53,257 nucleotides of DNA from Fidelibacterota bacterium (GCA_013202495.1 JABMQQ010000113.1:1-53257); one strand, 5' to 3'. Counted from the stretch's first letter, positions 1-10,706 are shown. Notes: a model not told the origin generated them from the sequence alone. A program made the numbers and translations.

Positions 1-763
1 ATTCCCTTTGTTCCAATTGCTTAACATGCCATTGGTTAAGTGATAGATTCACTCCATCAAAATATCCATAGCTAAAATAATTGAGGAAATCTCCAATGGT
101 GAGAAAGGCATTTTTGTCGAACATTTTCAATTTTGGATAATGGATATGTCCTGTGATGACAAAATCAGCACCTTCAGCAAATCTAGCCTCTGCAAATGAA
201 TAGTTTTTGCGTATGAGATTCAAATGGTCAATAGACGTCTCTTTATGATATTTTTTTCTACTGCCTCTCGAGAGCCAGTTTGCGATCCAATGGGTCACAT
301 TGGGGTGGAGGAGCCACCTGAACGCCCAAATGAAGAGGGGGTGCTGAATAACGCTGCGTAAGCGATGATAACCAACATCCTCGGGATCAAGTCCATCACC
401 ATGGTTGAAGTGGAATTGCTTATCCGCAAACTCAATGGTGGCTGCATTGGGGTAAATTTTTACCCCAATGCTATCAGATAAAAATGGTCCAATCCAATAA
501 TCATGATTCCCACCGAAGTAATAGATGGTAATCCCGGCGTCAACCAGCTCCTTCATTTTTGAATAGACATCCAGATAAGCCTGTGAAACCACATAGCCAT
601 ATTCAAAATAGAAATCGAACCAATCTCCAACGATAAACAGGGTAGCTTTTTCGGCTTTTACCTGGTCCATGAGCAGGAATAGTTCTTTGCGACGTTCACG
701 CTCAACATCATCAACCTGAATTCGTAGGTGGACGTCTGATAGGAAGTAAGCTGTATTTTTCAT
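1..763 (-). CDS. UDP-2,3-diacylglucosamine diphosphatase-like metallophosphoesterase (LpxH-like), C-terminal edge cut
   Basis: This is a calcineurin-type phosphoesterase, most like LpxH, which removes UMP from UDP-2,3-diacylglucosamine during lipid A synthesis at the inner membrane. I translated it from the minus strand, starting at the ATG at 763. Metal-binding motifs appear in family order: SDVHL (residues 9-13), GDWFDF (about 46-51), GGNHDYW (about 84-90), NHGDG (about 119-123) and GHIH (about 205-208). At least 254 codons are open to the window edge with no stop, so the end is missing; LpxH proteins are usually about 240 residues, so little is lost. No clear Shine-Dalgarno site precedes the ATG. 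It diverges from the protease/barrel gene, with about 175 bases between starts that should hold both promoters. Some LpxH-like proteins of this phylum have other or unknown substrates, so the fold is certain and the substrate is not. Confidence 0.85.
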   Translation of the reverse strand, partial: MKNTAYFLSDVHLRIQVDDVERERRKELFLLMDQVKAEKATLFIVGDWFDFYFEYGYVVSQAYLDVYSKMKELVDAGITIYYFGGNHDYWIGPFLSDSIGVKIYPNAATIEFADKQFHFNHGDGLDPEDVGYHRLRSVIQHPLFIWAFRWLLHPNVTHWIANWLSRGSRKKYHKETSIDHLNLIRKNYSFAEARFAEGADFVITGHIHYPKLKMFDKNAFLTIGDFLNYFSYGYFDGVNLSLNQWHVKQLEQRE

Positions 764-938
764 TCAATCAAAATAACCAACATCAACTAAAGTACCATGC
801 GAATTGTAGGGAATAAATCATCCAAACGTTATAAGTTGGCCGAAATCAACCAGTCTGAGCGTTTGACATATATCAGGACGAGGCTTATCTTGATCAGAAT
901 TATTGGAACTCAAAGGAGCCCCCGGCATACACCATAAT

Positions 939-3900
939 ATGAAGAATTTTTATCCTATAAAGAACATTCTGTTGACTGCCATGATTGCGTTGATTGTTTT
1001 GGTCAATCCAGTCGAGGCAAAATATGGAAAAAATAAAGTGCAATATCGTGGGATGGATTGGTCGTTTATCCAGACCCCTCATTTTGATGTCTATTTTTAT
1101 GAAGGCGGTGAGTCCATTGCGGAATATGCTGCAAACGTCGCTGAGAAATCTTACGAGCAGATATCGTATCAATTGGACTGGCGTCTTAGCAAGCGCATAT
1201 CCATACTGGTTTATAATTCTCACAACGATTTTCAACAGACCAATGTGACCCTGGGATATTTGCAGGAGGGTATAGGTGGTTTTACAGAATTGTTTAAGAA
1301 CCGAGTGGTTCTACCCTTTGAGGGAAGCTATGAACAATTCAGACATGTTCTCCACCATGAACTCACTCATGCCATCGTCAATGACCTCATCTTCGGTGGG
1401 AATGTACAATCCATCGTCTCTGGGAAAATGAGAGTGAATATTCCGCTATGGTTGAGTGAGGGATATGCAGAGTATTCTTCCCTGGACTGGGATTCTCGAG
1501 CCGATATGATTATTCGCGATGCTGCTATCAATGGAAGTCTACCCCCCATACAATACCTGAACTACTATATGGCCTACAAAGGTGGTCAAAGTGTCGTCCG
1601 CTATATTGGAGAAACTTTTGGTGTGGAGCGCATTGGTGAAATATTGCACGAGACCCGTCATTTTAAAGACGTTCCCAAGGCCATAGAAAGCACCCTGCAT
1701 CTGGATCTTGAAACCTTGACTGAAAAATGGCATTTTTCAGTGAGAAAAGATTATTGGCCTGATATTGAAGGCCGCAGCAACCTGGATGACGTCGGTCATC
1801 GGCTGACTGATCACAGCAAAATCAGAAACTATTTTAACGTGAGTCCAGCCATTTCTCCTAATGGGGGCAAAGTTGCCTTTCTATCAGATAGATCGGGATA
1901 TGCAGATATCTATGTCATGTCCTCAGATGATGGCCAGGAGTTAACCAAAATTATATCTGGTCAGCGCACAGCTGAACTGGAAGAGTTAAAATGGTTGAGC
2001 CCTGGTCTATCATGGGCGCCAGACAACAGGCACCTGGTATTTTCAGCAAAATCTGGCAATGAGGATGCTCTGATTTTCTTTGATACCGAGAAGGAAACCA
2101 GACATAGCCATAAACTTGGTTTGGACGGAATATTTACGGCAGCATGGTCACCGGATGGTAAATCGGTGGTGTTCTCAGGATTGAAGGATGGGGCCAGCGA
2201 CCTGTTTCTCTACTCGATTGAAACCAAAGAGGTTACCCAGCTTACCAGAGATTTGTTCTCCGATACACGGCCTACCTGGTCACCAGATGGTAAGGAGTTG
2301 GCTTTTGTATCTGATCGTGATAACTCATTGCTGACAGGGTTGCTTACACCCGGCTCTCAACAAACTCGTGATTTATTGCAAAACCATGATTTTCGCTCCA
2401 CTGACATTTATACGATTAATCTTGAATCTGGACACATCACGCGGATCACTAATACACCTGGCAGTGAGGATTCACCAAGCTATGCCAACACAAGCCCGAA
2501 ATTGGCTTACACATCAGATCGTAGCGGAATATGGAATATCTACTTCTATGATTTTGAAACGAAGAATGAAATACCCGTGACAGATATCATGACAGGTATT
2601 TTTCAAATAAGTTGGAGTAAGGATGATTCCAGACTTGTCTTTGCCGGGTATGAGAAAGGTGGTTGGGATATTTTCACCATGAACAACCCCCTCGATTTAA
2701 AAGAGCAGGCGAATACACCATCATTTTCAAATTATTTAAAGCGGAAAAACATCCAGCTGGATCTGACATATACTGATTCAATGCCTGTGCCTGAGAAGCA
2801 AGTTATCAATCCTTTCGAGACTCACGTTTTTGCCCATGGAGATCAGTTTTCAGAGGCAAAAGGCACAACGGAGACACCTGAAGCAGTTGTATTGAACACC
2901 AGGGATAGCACGGGTGCTTATGAGGTGAATGCGTACAAAACTCGTTTTACTGTTGATCTGGTTGATGCTCAGGCGGGCTATTCCAACTTTTTCGGCGTTC
3001 AGGGCAATGCCCTTATGGTATTTTCTGATATTATGGGTAGCCACCAGATTCAATTTGGATTTGAATTGTACCGCAACCTGGATAATTCTGATCTCATGCT
3101 GGGCTATGACTATTTACCTAAAAGGGCCAATTTGCATGTGAGAGTGTATAATCTACCTGACGACTATCTGAGTTATACCAATGACTATTTTATAGCGCTC
3201 CAGCATTTCAGGAAATATGGAACAATCTTTGGTCTTGACTATCCATTCTCAAAATATTCTCGGTTTGAAACCAGTGTGAATTGGTTGAACATTTATCAGA
3301 GTATTAATTATCTGGATCGCACATTTGAGAATCGAGACAAAGTTGGAGTTTCAATCAACAAAAGCTATGTGCTTCCAGAGGTGAAGCTGAGTTTTGATAA
3401 TGTATTGTATGGTAGCCTTTATCCTGTATCTGGATGGCGGATGGAGACGGGTTTCCGGTTCTCACCAGACATGCCGAACTCATCGCGACAATTTGCCACT
3501 TTCAGAACTGATATTCGAAAATATATCAAAGTAGGCAGAGAATATTCTTTTGCCCTCCGAGCATCTGCGGCTAGTAGTTATGGCAAGACCCCTGAGATAT
3601 TTATGGCCGGTGGTATTTCAAACTGGATTAATTACCGATTGGACAACGCTTATCTCGATGTCCTATCAAACTATGAAGATTTGTATTTTTCAGAATATGT
3701 GGTCCCCATCCGAGGCGTCCCATATTTTGCATACACCGGAAATCACTACACAGCCTTTAATGCTGAATTTCGCTTCCCCTTTATTGAATATCTCTCAGTC
3801 AAATGGCCAATTTCCATGGTTATCGGAAACGTCAGGGGGGAATTGTTTAGCGATTGGGTGAAAACCTGGAATGCCCAGCAGATAGAGGGTCTGAGTCTTC

Positions 3901-4067
3901 CTGAGATTCTTTTTAAGGGTCAAAATAATAGCTATTGGGGTACCGGTTTTGGGATGCGTATGAATCTTGGGATTTTCGTACTACGCTATGATATGGCTTT
4001 TGATATGTCCGAAGAAACGATGTGGGATTATCGACAGCACATCTGGTCCCTCGGTCTGGACTTTTAA
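939..4067 (+). CDS. Exported HEXXH peptidase-like / PD40 propeller / outer-membrane beta-barrel fusion
   Basis: This is a 1042-residue, probably outer-membrane protein of three parts. After a signal peptide (cleavage near VEA-KYG, about residue 27) comes a gluzincin-like domain with HELTH (H140, E141, H144) and a downstream SEGYAEY that can supply the third zinc ligand. From about residue 290 to 610 lie at least five TolB-like PD40 repeats such as 'WSPDGKSVVFSG' and 'WSPDGKELAFVSD'. The last 400 or so residues alternate aromatic and polar residues and end in a terminal Phe (SLGLDF), as in beta-barrels of the BamA/D15 type. Reading can also begin at TTG 903, but the signal peptide starts at ATG 939. 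An AAAGGAG lies about 20 bases upstream, which is far for a ribosome site. The stop overlaps the start of the MlaE-like gene by one base. Activity and substrate are unknown. Confidence 0.8.
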   Translation: MKNFYPIKNILLTAMIALIVLVNPVEAKYGKNKVQYRGMDWSFIQTPHFDVYFYEGGESIAEYAANVAEKSYEQISYQLDWRLSKRISILVYNSHNDFQQTNVTLGYLQEGIGGFTELFKNRVVLPFEGSYEQFRHVLHHELTHAIVNDLIFGGNVQSIVSGKMRVNIPLWLSEGYAEYSSLDWDSRADMIIRDAAINGSLPPIQYLNYYMAYKGGQSVVRYIGETFGVERIGEILHETRHFKDVPKAIESTLHLDLETLTEKWHFSVRKDYWPDIEGRSNLDDVGHRLTDHSKIRNYFNVSPAISPNGGKVAFLSDRSGYADIYVMSSDDGQELTKIISGQRTAELEELKWLSPGLSWAPDNRHLVFSAKSGNEDALIFFDTEKETRHSHKLGLDGIFTAAWSPDGKSVVFSGLKDGASDLFLYSIETKEVTQLTRDLFSDTRPTWSPDGKELAFVSDRDNSLLTGLLTPGSQQTRDLLQNHDFRSTDIYTINLESGHITRITNTPGSEDSPSYANTSPKLAYTSDRSGIWNIYFYDFETKNEIPVTDIMTGIFQISWSKDDSRLVFAGYEKGGWDIFTMNNPLDLKEQANTPSFSNYLKRKNIQLDLTYTDSMPVPEKQVINPFETHVFAHGDQFSEAKGTTETPEAVVLNTRDSTGAYEVNAYKTRFTVDLVDAQAGYSNFFGVQGNALMVFSDIMGSHQIQFGFELYRNLDNSDLMLGYDYLPKRANLHVRVYNLPDDYLSYTNDYFIALQHFRKYGTIFGLDYPFSKYSRFETSVNWLNIYQSINYLDRTFENRDKVGVSINKSYVLPEVKLSFDNVLYGSLYPVSGWRMETGFRFSPDMPNSSRQFATFRTDIRKYIKVGREYSFALRASAASSYGKTPEIFMAGGISNWINYRLDNAYLDVLSNYEDLYFSEYVVPIRGVPYFAYTGNHYTAFNAEFRFPFIEYLSVKWPISMVIGNVRGELFSDWVKTWNAQQIEGLSLPEILFKGQNNSYWGTGFGMRMNLGIFVLRYDMAFDMSEETMWDYRQHIWSLGLDF

Positions 4068-4840
4068 TGCAAAAACTGATTCGGCTGCTTGGTCGCGAAA
4101 CCATTGGGCTGGTTGCTAACATCGGTGAAGTATTCATCCTCTTAGGCCAGGCTTTAAAATGTGTCCGCTACTTCCATCAGGATCGGGTTCTCTATAACGA
4201 ACAACTCTATCGATTAGGTGTAAAAGCCCTTCCACTAGTGAGCATCATCGCTGTCTTTGCCGGTGCTGTAGCTGGTTGGCAAGGTGCCTACCAATTGGAA
4301 GATACTTTGCCACCCAGATTTTTCGGGCAGATCGTTGCAGTAGGTATTTTATCTGAGATGGGACCTGTCCTGACAGCGTTGGTGCTGGCTGGCCGTAATG
4401 GTTCCTCTATTGGTGCCGAGATAGCTACCATGAAAGTTACTGAACAGATTGATGCCCTCGAGGTCATGGGTATTAACCCTATTCGCCATCTGGTGGCACC
4501 ACGTGTGGTAGCCATGATAATCATGATGCCATTGCTGGTGGTGGTAGCTGATATAATTGCTCTCTTCACAGCAGCATTGATCGGTGATGCCTTTTTTAAT
4601 ATTAGCATTAGGATGTTTTTTAATTCATTTCAATCAGTATTCGTGATTACTGAAGATGTGATACCCGGTATAGCCAAAGCTCTGACCTTTGGCATATCTG
4701 TTGGATTGATCAGTTGCTGGGTTGGTCTGAAAGCCACTCGCGGTGCCACTGGTGTTGGTCGAGCAGCCATTCAAGCATTTGTTATTTCAGCCACTCTCAT
4801 CCTGGTAAATGATTACGCTGTTGCAACCCTCGTTTTTTAA
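4067..4840 (+). CDS. mlaE: MlaE-family ABC transporter permease
   Basis: This is a 257-residue inner-membrane permease of the MlaE/YrbE family (DUF140), which moves phospholipid between the inner and outer membranes together with an MlaF ATPase and an MlaD substrate-binding protein. Family hallmarks are visible: 'GQIVAVGILSEMGPVLTALV', then 'GRNGSSIGAEIATMKVTEQI', 'DALEVMGINPIRHLVAPR' and about five hydrophobic segments. I start it at ATG 4067, whose A is the last base of the preceding TAA; this one-base overlap implies translational coupling. An in-frame ATG at 4022 lies wholly inside the upstream gene and would add a polar stretch unlike the family. No ATPase or MCE-domain gene follows; the next gene is radA after 21 bases. 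In this lineage the mla genes must therefore lie elsewhere, or this permease uses unlinked partners. Confidence 0.9.
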   Translation: MQKLIRLLGRETIGLVANIGEVFILLGQALKCVRYFHQDRVLYNEQLYRLGVKALPLVSIIAVFAGAVAGWQGAYQLEDTLPPRFFGQIVAVGILSEMGPVLTALVLAGRNGSSIGAEIATMKVTEQIDALEVMGINPIRHLVAPRVVAMIIMMPLLVVVADIIALFTAALIGDAFFNISIRMFFNSFQSVFVITEDVIPGIAKALTFGISVGLISCWVGLKATRGATGVGRAAIQAFVISATLILVNDYAVATLVF

Positions 4841-4861
4841 AGAAAGTCAGTAAAAAAGAAT

Positions 4862-6208
4862 ATGGCCAAAAGTAAGACTGTATATGTCTGTGATGACTGT
4901 GGTGCCGAACATCCCAAATGGGTGGGGCGGTGTGGCAGTTGTGGTGCCTGGGAAACGGTTAAGGAGTTTAAGCAATCAAAACTCAAAGTATCCCGGGGTG
5001 GCCAAAGAGCAGAATTAAAACCTCTTGATAAAATTACCCGTGATGCTGAAAATCGGATAAAAACCTCTCAATCTGAGTTCGATTCAGTTGTGGGTGGGGG
5101 ACTGGTAAAAGGCAGCATCATCTTATTTGGCGGTCAGCCAGGAATTGGCAAATCCACTCTGCTTCTGCAACTCAGCGGACTCATGGCTACAGCTGGTCAT
5201 CCCATATTGTATTTCTCCGGTGAAGAAAGTGGTGAACAACTCGCCATGCGTGCAGATCGTCTTGGCGTAAAGGCTGAAAAGCTCATGTTTGCCAACGATT
5301 CTGTCGTTGAAAATATTGCCAGGAGTATCAATGAACTAAAACCCGCTGTGGTGATTGTGGATTCTATCCAGACCGCCTATTCTGAGGCCGGTGAAAATCT
5401 ACCCGGTAGTATTAGTCAGGTTCGAGAGAGCGCAGCTCTGTTGCTGCGTGTGGCTAAGGAGATGAATGTTTGCATCATACTAGTGGGTCATATCACCAAA
5501 GATGGCTATCTTGCTGGACCGAAGATGTTGGAGCACCTCGTTGATACAGTTTTATACCTGGAAGGTGATCGCCAATCCCAGGTTCGACTACTGCGAGCAG
5601 CCAAGAATCGATTTGGCTCTACCAGTGAATTGGGTGTATATGAAATGGCCAGAGAAGGCCTCATTCCAGTTGAAAATCCAGCGAAACTATTTCTCTCTCA
5701 GCGTCATTCAGATGTGAGCGGTACAGTGGTTGTTACCAGTCAGGAAGGTAGCCGTACTTTCTTCCTGGAAGTTCAAGCTCTTGTGGCGAGTGCTTCCTAT
5801 GGAAATCCCCAGCGCAATGTAACGGGTTTCGATCTGCGTAGATTGCAGATGCTATTAGCAGTGTTAGAGCGGAGAGCTGGCTTCCAATTAGGTACTCAAG
5901 ATGTATTTATTAATGTTGTGAGTGGTTTGAAAATTGCAGAACCTGCAGCAGATCTGGGTGTGGCCATCGCAATTATATCAAGCCTGAAAAATAGGGTGGT
6001 TGATGCAGGCGCCCTCATTATTGGTGAAGTCGGTCTTGGAGGAGAAGTTCGCAATGTCGGGCAGATCCGAAGACGGGTCGAAGAAGCGAAAAAACTTGGT
6101 TTCAATCGTATTATTCTGCCCAATGGGGAACACAAGGGACTTGCAGACCTGGGACTAACCATTGTACCTGTACGTAGTTTAAGTGCAGCAGTAGATGAAG
6201 TGTTTTGA
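4862..6208 (+). CDS. radA: DNA repair protein RadA
   Basis: RadA (Sms) is a RecA-like helicase that extends branches during recombination and helps replication-fork repair. The 448 residues are full length. The N-terminal zinc finger has C10, C13, C24 and C27 in the pattern CxxC-N10-CxxC. Walker A is GGQPGIGKST (90-99), the Walker B region is 'VVIVDSIQ' (about 163-170), and the RadA signature KNRFG lies at 248-252. The C-terminal third is the Lon-like domain ('NVVSGLKIAEPAADLGVAIA'), which in RadA acts as a scaffold and not as a protease. It sits 21 bases after the MlaE-like gene and is followed directly by a heptanucleotide repeat. There is nothing unusual in length or motifs. Confidence 0.97.
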   Translation: MAKSKTVYVCDDCGAEHPKWVGRCGSCGAWETVKEFKQSKLKVSRGGQRAELKPLDKITRDAENRIKTSQSEFDSVVGGGLVKGSIILFGGQPGIGKSTLLLQLSGLMATAGHPILYFSGEESGEQLAMRADRLGVKAEKLMFANDSVVENIARSINELKPAVVIVDSIQTAYSEAGENLPGSISQVRESAALLLRVAKEMNVCIILVGHITKDGYLAGPKMLEHLVDTVLYLEGDRQSQVRLLRAAKNRFGSTSELGVYEMAREGLIPVENPAKLFLSQRHSDVSGTVVVTSQEGSRTFFLEVQALVASASYGNPQRNVTGFDLRRLQMLLAVLERRAGFQLGTQDVFINVVSGLKIAEPAADLGVAIAIISSLKNRVVDAGALIIGEVGLGGEVRNVGQIRRRVEEAKKLGFNRIILPNGEHKGLADLGLTIVPVRSLSAAVDEVF

Positions 6209-6250
6209 AGTTAGAAGTTAGAAGTTAAAAGTTAAAAGTTAGGAGTTAGG
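6209..6250 (+). repeat. Six tandem heptamers AGTTARR after radA
   Basis: Six head-to-tail 7-base units follow the radA stop codon immediately: two AGTTAGA, two AGTTAAA and two AGTTAGG. The paired order suggests stepwise slippage. The rest of the gap to tgt (6251-6389) holds no gene; it has a possible TTGACG element at 6354 but no convincing -10 at normal spacing. Confidence 0.85.
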
Positions 6251-6380
6251 GTGAGATGTGGGGAAGTGCTTCTGATTTTGGGTCTAAAGGTTAAAACCCA
6301 CCGGACCGGATGACCGTGAGAAAAACATTTGAAAAATTTTGCGCCTCTGAGATTTGACGAGACATTAAACAAGATACTAA

Positions 6381-7532
<1,152 letters not shown>

Positions 7533-7534
7533 AC

Positions 7535-8245
7535 ATGAAGATGTCTCTTGCCACTGGATTGATAGAAGCTGAGTTTGTGGATCGACCCAACCGATTTCTC
7601 TCAAAAGTTCGAATTGACGGCAAAGTATATGACTCGCATGTTCCAGATCCCGGACGTCTGAAAGAATTGTTATTCCCAGGAGCCCGAGTCCTGGTGGAAC
7701 CTAAATCAGGGGAAAATAGAAGAACCAAGTTTGCCACGGTGATGGTCTATTCCGGAGACGAACTCATTTCTATAAATTCGCAACTGCCCAATCGATTTGT
7801 ACGCCATTGTTTGGATAATTCTCTCCTACCAGAATTTAAAGGATGGACTGTCAAAAAGCAGGAATACACCTTTGGGAAATCCCGGTTTGACTTTTTACTG
7901 GAGAAAGATGGCCAGGAAAAATTATTAGAAGTTAAGTCAGCCACCCTGGTTGAAGATGGAATTGCCAGATTTCCCGATGCCGTGACATCCAGAGGGAAAC
8001 GCCACGTCCTGCATCTTGCTGAATCTATCACTTCAGAGCGTTCTGCTGCTGTCCTATTCATTATCCAACGCTCAGACGCCCTCTCCTTTGAGCCCCATTG
8101 GGGGAGAGACCCGGATTTTGCGCAGGCACTTCAGGATTCAGTCAGAGATGGTGTGGAACTGGTGGTCTACACGACAAAATTAGAACCTGATTCAATGACC
8201 CTGAAATCTTCGATACCCTATATCCTGGAGCATAAGCATGCCTAA
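7535..8245 (+). CDS. sfsA: SfsA family DNA/RNA nuclease-like protein
   Basis: This is a 236-residue SfsA protein. The family was named for sugar fermentation stimulation in E. coli and has an OB-fold N-terminus followed by a PD-(D/E)XK nuclease-like domain. Conserved blocks are 'HVPDPGRLKELLFPGARV' (about 28-45), 'FDFLLE' followed by 'LLEVKSATLV' (the E-x-K part of the nuclease site, about 130-140) and 'ARFPDAVTSRGKRHVLHL'. The start at 7535 is two bases after tgt, and the end overlaps the Ig-like lipoprotein by eight bases. A second in-frame ATG at 7541 is possible. The physiological substrate of the family is still poorly defined. Confidence 0.93.
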   Translation: MKMSLATGLIEAEFVDRPNRFLSKVRIDGKVYDSHVPDPGRLKELLFPGARVLVEPKSGENRRTKFATVMVYSGDELISINSQLPNRFVRHCLDNSLLPEFKGWTVKKQEYTFGKSRFDFLLEKDGQEKLLEVKSATLVEDGIARFPDAVTSRGKRHVLHLAESITSERSAAVLFIIQRSDALSFEPHWGRDPDFAQALQDSVRDGVELVVYTTKLEPDSMTLKSSIPYILEHKHA

Positions 8246-9899
8246 ACCCCAATACACTCTGCTGATTTTGGCCATCCTGTTGGGATTGATTATGACATGT
8301 GCAAATGAACGCCCCATTACAGGTGGTCCTGAAGACAAAGAGGCTCCCACTATCATTTTCAGCCTTCCTGAGAATGAGAGCGTCAATGTGGATCCTAATA
8401 CAGAGATTTTGATCAAATTTAATGAACAGATGAAAAAATCAACTTTTACCTCTTCTTTACAAATCTGGCCACGCCCTCCTGGCGAATACGAGATAAAATC
8501 GAGTTGGACCTGGTTAAAGATAAGTTTTAGTGAAACGCTTGACTCCAATGAGACCTATCTCCTCACACTGGATAAAGGTGCCCAGGACTTACGTGGTAAT
8601 GGGCTTGAAGCCACCTATGTGATGGCCTTTAGCACCGGTGGAGACCTGAATGCTGGTCGTCTGAAAGGGACAATTTCTGGAGCCAAAGATATTAAAAAGA
8701 ATGGGGACCTCCTGCTGTATCGTCAGTTTGATACGGATCTTGGACTATTGAGACAACAAGAGGCTGATTATGTTTTTCAACCGGATGAACTCGGTAATTT
8801 TGAGCTGCCCTATCTCTCTGAACGTTCATATATGCTTTTTTATCATTGGGACAGGAACAAGAACAAACTGATTGATGGGGATGATTATTTTGGTAGACCA
8901 GAAGTAGCTTCGGTGTGGGCTCGAACGGATAGCATCCTCACCAGACACAAAATTTGGCCACAGGTTGTACCTCTGGAAAGTCTGAAATTACTAGGCGTGT
9001 CACAGCAAGCTGATCAATTCATGCAAATCAGAGCAAATCGAATGGTCTCAGCAGAAGCCCTGAAATCAGTTGAGCTCATTATTAATGATATCAAGATACC
9101 CATACTGGGAAAATCAAAAGTTGAAGAAGATAATTTTGCCATGCTACTGGATGTTGCAACTCCCTTGAGGGATAGTTCTCAGGTTTGGATTCATAGTTTT
9201 CTGGATACGAGTGGTTTTGTGCTGAACTCCGATACACTGACTCTGACTACCCAATCTGATTTTGACACCCTGGCTCTGGGAACCATAAAAGTTGATTGGG
9301 TGGATGTAGACAATCTTGAGATTTCTCAGGAAACTTCACGAATTAAACTGAATTCAAATCTGCCGGTCTTATTCAAATCGGATTCTGCATTTACTCTGGT
9401 AGACAATCAGGTGGATTCAGTTGACATAACAGGTACACTTGATAAAATAAATACCATGGAATGGATTTTTACCCCGGACTCCTTACTCGAGGATGGTAAA
9501 ACCTACCAGTGGCTGATAAATACTAAACATCTCCACGCACCTCTCAATGGCCCCGAATTGGACAGCCTGATGTCTGGCAGTTTAAAAACCGTAAATCAGG
9601 ATTCTCTCGGTAGCCTCAAGGTCATGCATATGGGAGTAGATATTTTGGAATGTCGTCTGACGGGGAAGGGTATTGATCGTCAATTTCAGCTAAAACCAGG
9701 CGAGGTCATTACCATAGAGGGTTTACCTGCACGATCCTATGCCCTGGTTGCCTATGTTGATGAGAATGGCGATGGGCGTTATCAGAGCGGTGGTCTAGGA
9801 CCTGCGGCAAAGTCTGAACCCTATTGGTTTTATCCAGATGAAATTAAGGTGAGAGCCCGTTGGGAAACTGATCTGGGGATCTGGATGTTGCATGAGTAA
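8238..9899 (+). CDS. Lipoprotein with bacterial Ig-like (SbsA-type) domain
   Basis: This is a 553-residue envelope lipoprotein. The N-terminus is a lipoprotein signal with lipobox LIMTC, making the cysteine near residue 22 the lipidated one. The first domain (about 35-135) has the layout of an SbsA Ig-like domain: 'PENESVNVDPNTEILIKFNE', then 'SETLDSNETYLLTLDKGAQD', 'LRGNG' and 'YVMAFSTG'. A prealbumin-like segment follows ('GNFELPYLSERSYMLFYHWD', with 'DENGDGRYQSG' near the end), typical of Ig_5-type FCB lipoproteins. It overlaps sfsA by eight bases and dapF by eight, inside an operon of metabolic genes. No enzymatic motif is visible, and a structural or binding role is the most that can be inferred. 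Confidence 0.8.
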   Translation: MPKPQYTLLILAILLGLIMTCANERPITGGPEDKEAPTIIFSLPENESVNVDPNTEILIKFNEQMKKSTFTSSLQIWPRPPGEYEIKSSWTWLKISFSETLDSNETYLLTLDKGAQDLRGNGLEATYVMAFSTGGDLNAGRLKGTISGAKDIKKNGDLLLYRQFDTDLGLLRQQEADYVFQPDELGNFELPYLSERSYMLFYHWDRNKNKLIDGDDYFGRPEVASVWARTDSILTRHKIWPQVVPLESLKLLGVSQQADQFMQIRANRMVSAEALKSVELIINDIKIPILGKSKVEEDNFAMLLDVATPLRDSSQVWIHSFLDTSGFVLNSDTLTLTTQSDFDTLALGTIKVDWVDVDNLEISQETSRIKLNSNLPVLFKSDSAFTLVDNQVDSVDITGTLDKINTMEWIFTPDSLLEDGKTYQWLINTKHLHAPLNGPELDSLMSGSLKTVNQDSLGSLKVMHMGVDILECRLTGKGIDRQFQLKPGEVITIEGLPARSYALVAYVDENGDGRYQSGGLGPAAKSEPYWFYPDEIKVRARWETDLGIWMLHE

Positions 9900-10680
9900 A
9901 CCGATTGAGTTTTATAAGTACGTGGGTGCAGGGAATGATTTTGTCATCTTTGAAAGCTGGAATGAGGATTTAAAACTCACTGCTCAGCAGATTGTTAGTA
10001 TGTGTGATCGTCGTTTTGGAATTGGTGCCGATGGCGTCATGATTCTTCAATCCCACAATTCAGCAGACTTTAAAATGAATTATTATAATGCAGATGGTTC
10101 CCGGGGTGAAATGTGTGGAAACGGTGCCCGTTGCCTGGTGAGCTTTGCTGAATTCCTGGGTCGGGCAAAATCATCTGGAACTTTTTCTGCTGATGATGGG
10201 ATTCATCATTATAACATCCTTGGCGATCAGGTAGATGTGGAAATTATCGTTCATGGTGAGCTACAGGATTGGGACATTCCCAGAATAGGTTGCGGCTTCA
10301 TCGACACAGGTGTACCCCACCTAATTATCCCCATACTTAATGTAGCCTCAGAGAATCTTGATCCTCTTGGGAGAGAGATGAACGCCCATGATGCACATCC
10401 ACAAGGAATCAACGTTAATATTGTGGAGAAAATGTCTCTTTCTGTAAAGGTGAGAACCTGGGAGCGGGGTGTCAATATGGAAACCCTGGCCTGTGGGACC
10501 GGGGCAGCCGCTACGGCAATTTTTGCACATAAGAAATGGGACTTTGAATGGCCTATCAGACTCTCATTCCCAGGAGGAGAGTTGGAAGTAGATCAGCGGG
10601 GAAATCAGTATTGGTTAAAGGGACCCGCGCAATTAGTTTTCAAAGGTCATTTATCACTATCCAAGCTTCATCGTAATTAG
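9892..10680 (+). CDS. dapF: Diaminopimelate epimerase
   Basis: DapF converts LL- to meso-diaminopimelate, the last step before lysine and the peptidoglycan cross-linking residue. The 262-residue protein has both catalytic cysteines: C75 in 'ADGSRGEMCGNGAR' and C201 in 'ETLACGTGAAATAI'. Further family blocks are 'GAGNDFVIF' (12-20) and 'MCDRRFGIGADGVM' (37-50). It starts inside the end of the lipoprotein gene and is followed after 26 purine-rich bases by manC. It is complete and ordinary, and its presence indicates meso-DAP-type peptidoglycan. Confidence 0.97.
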   Translation: MSKPIEFYKYVGAGNDFVIFESWNEDLKLTAQQIVSMCDRRFGIGADGVMILQSHNSADFKMNYYNADGSRGEMCGNGARCLVSFAEFLGRAKSSGTFSADDGIHHYNILGDQVDVEIIVHGELQDWDIPRIGCGFIDTGVPHLIIPILNVASENLDPLGREMNAHDAHPQGINVNIVEKMSLSVKVRTWERGVNMETLACGTGAAATAIFAHKKWDFEWPIRLSFPGGELEVDQRGNQYWLKGPAQLVFKGHLSLSKLHRN

Positions 10681-10706
10681 GAGAAAAAGAGGAGAAAAGA
10701 AGAGAT

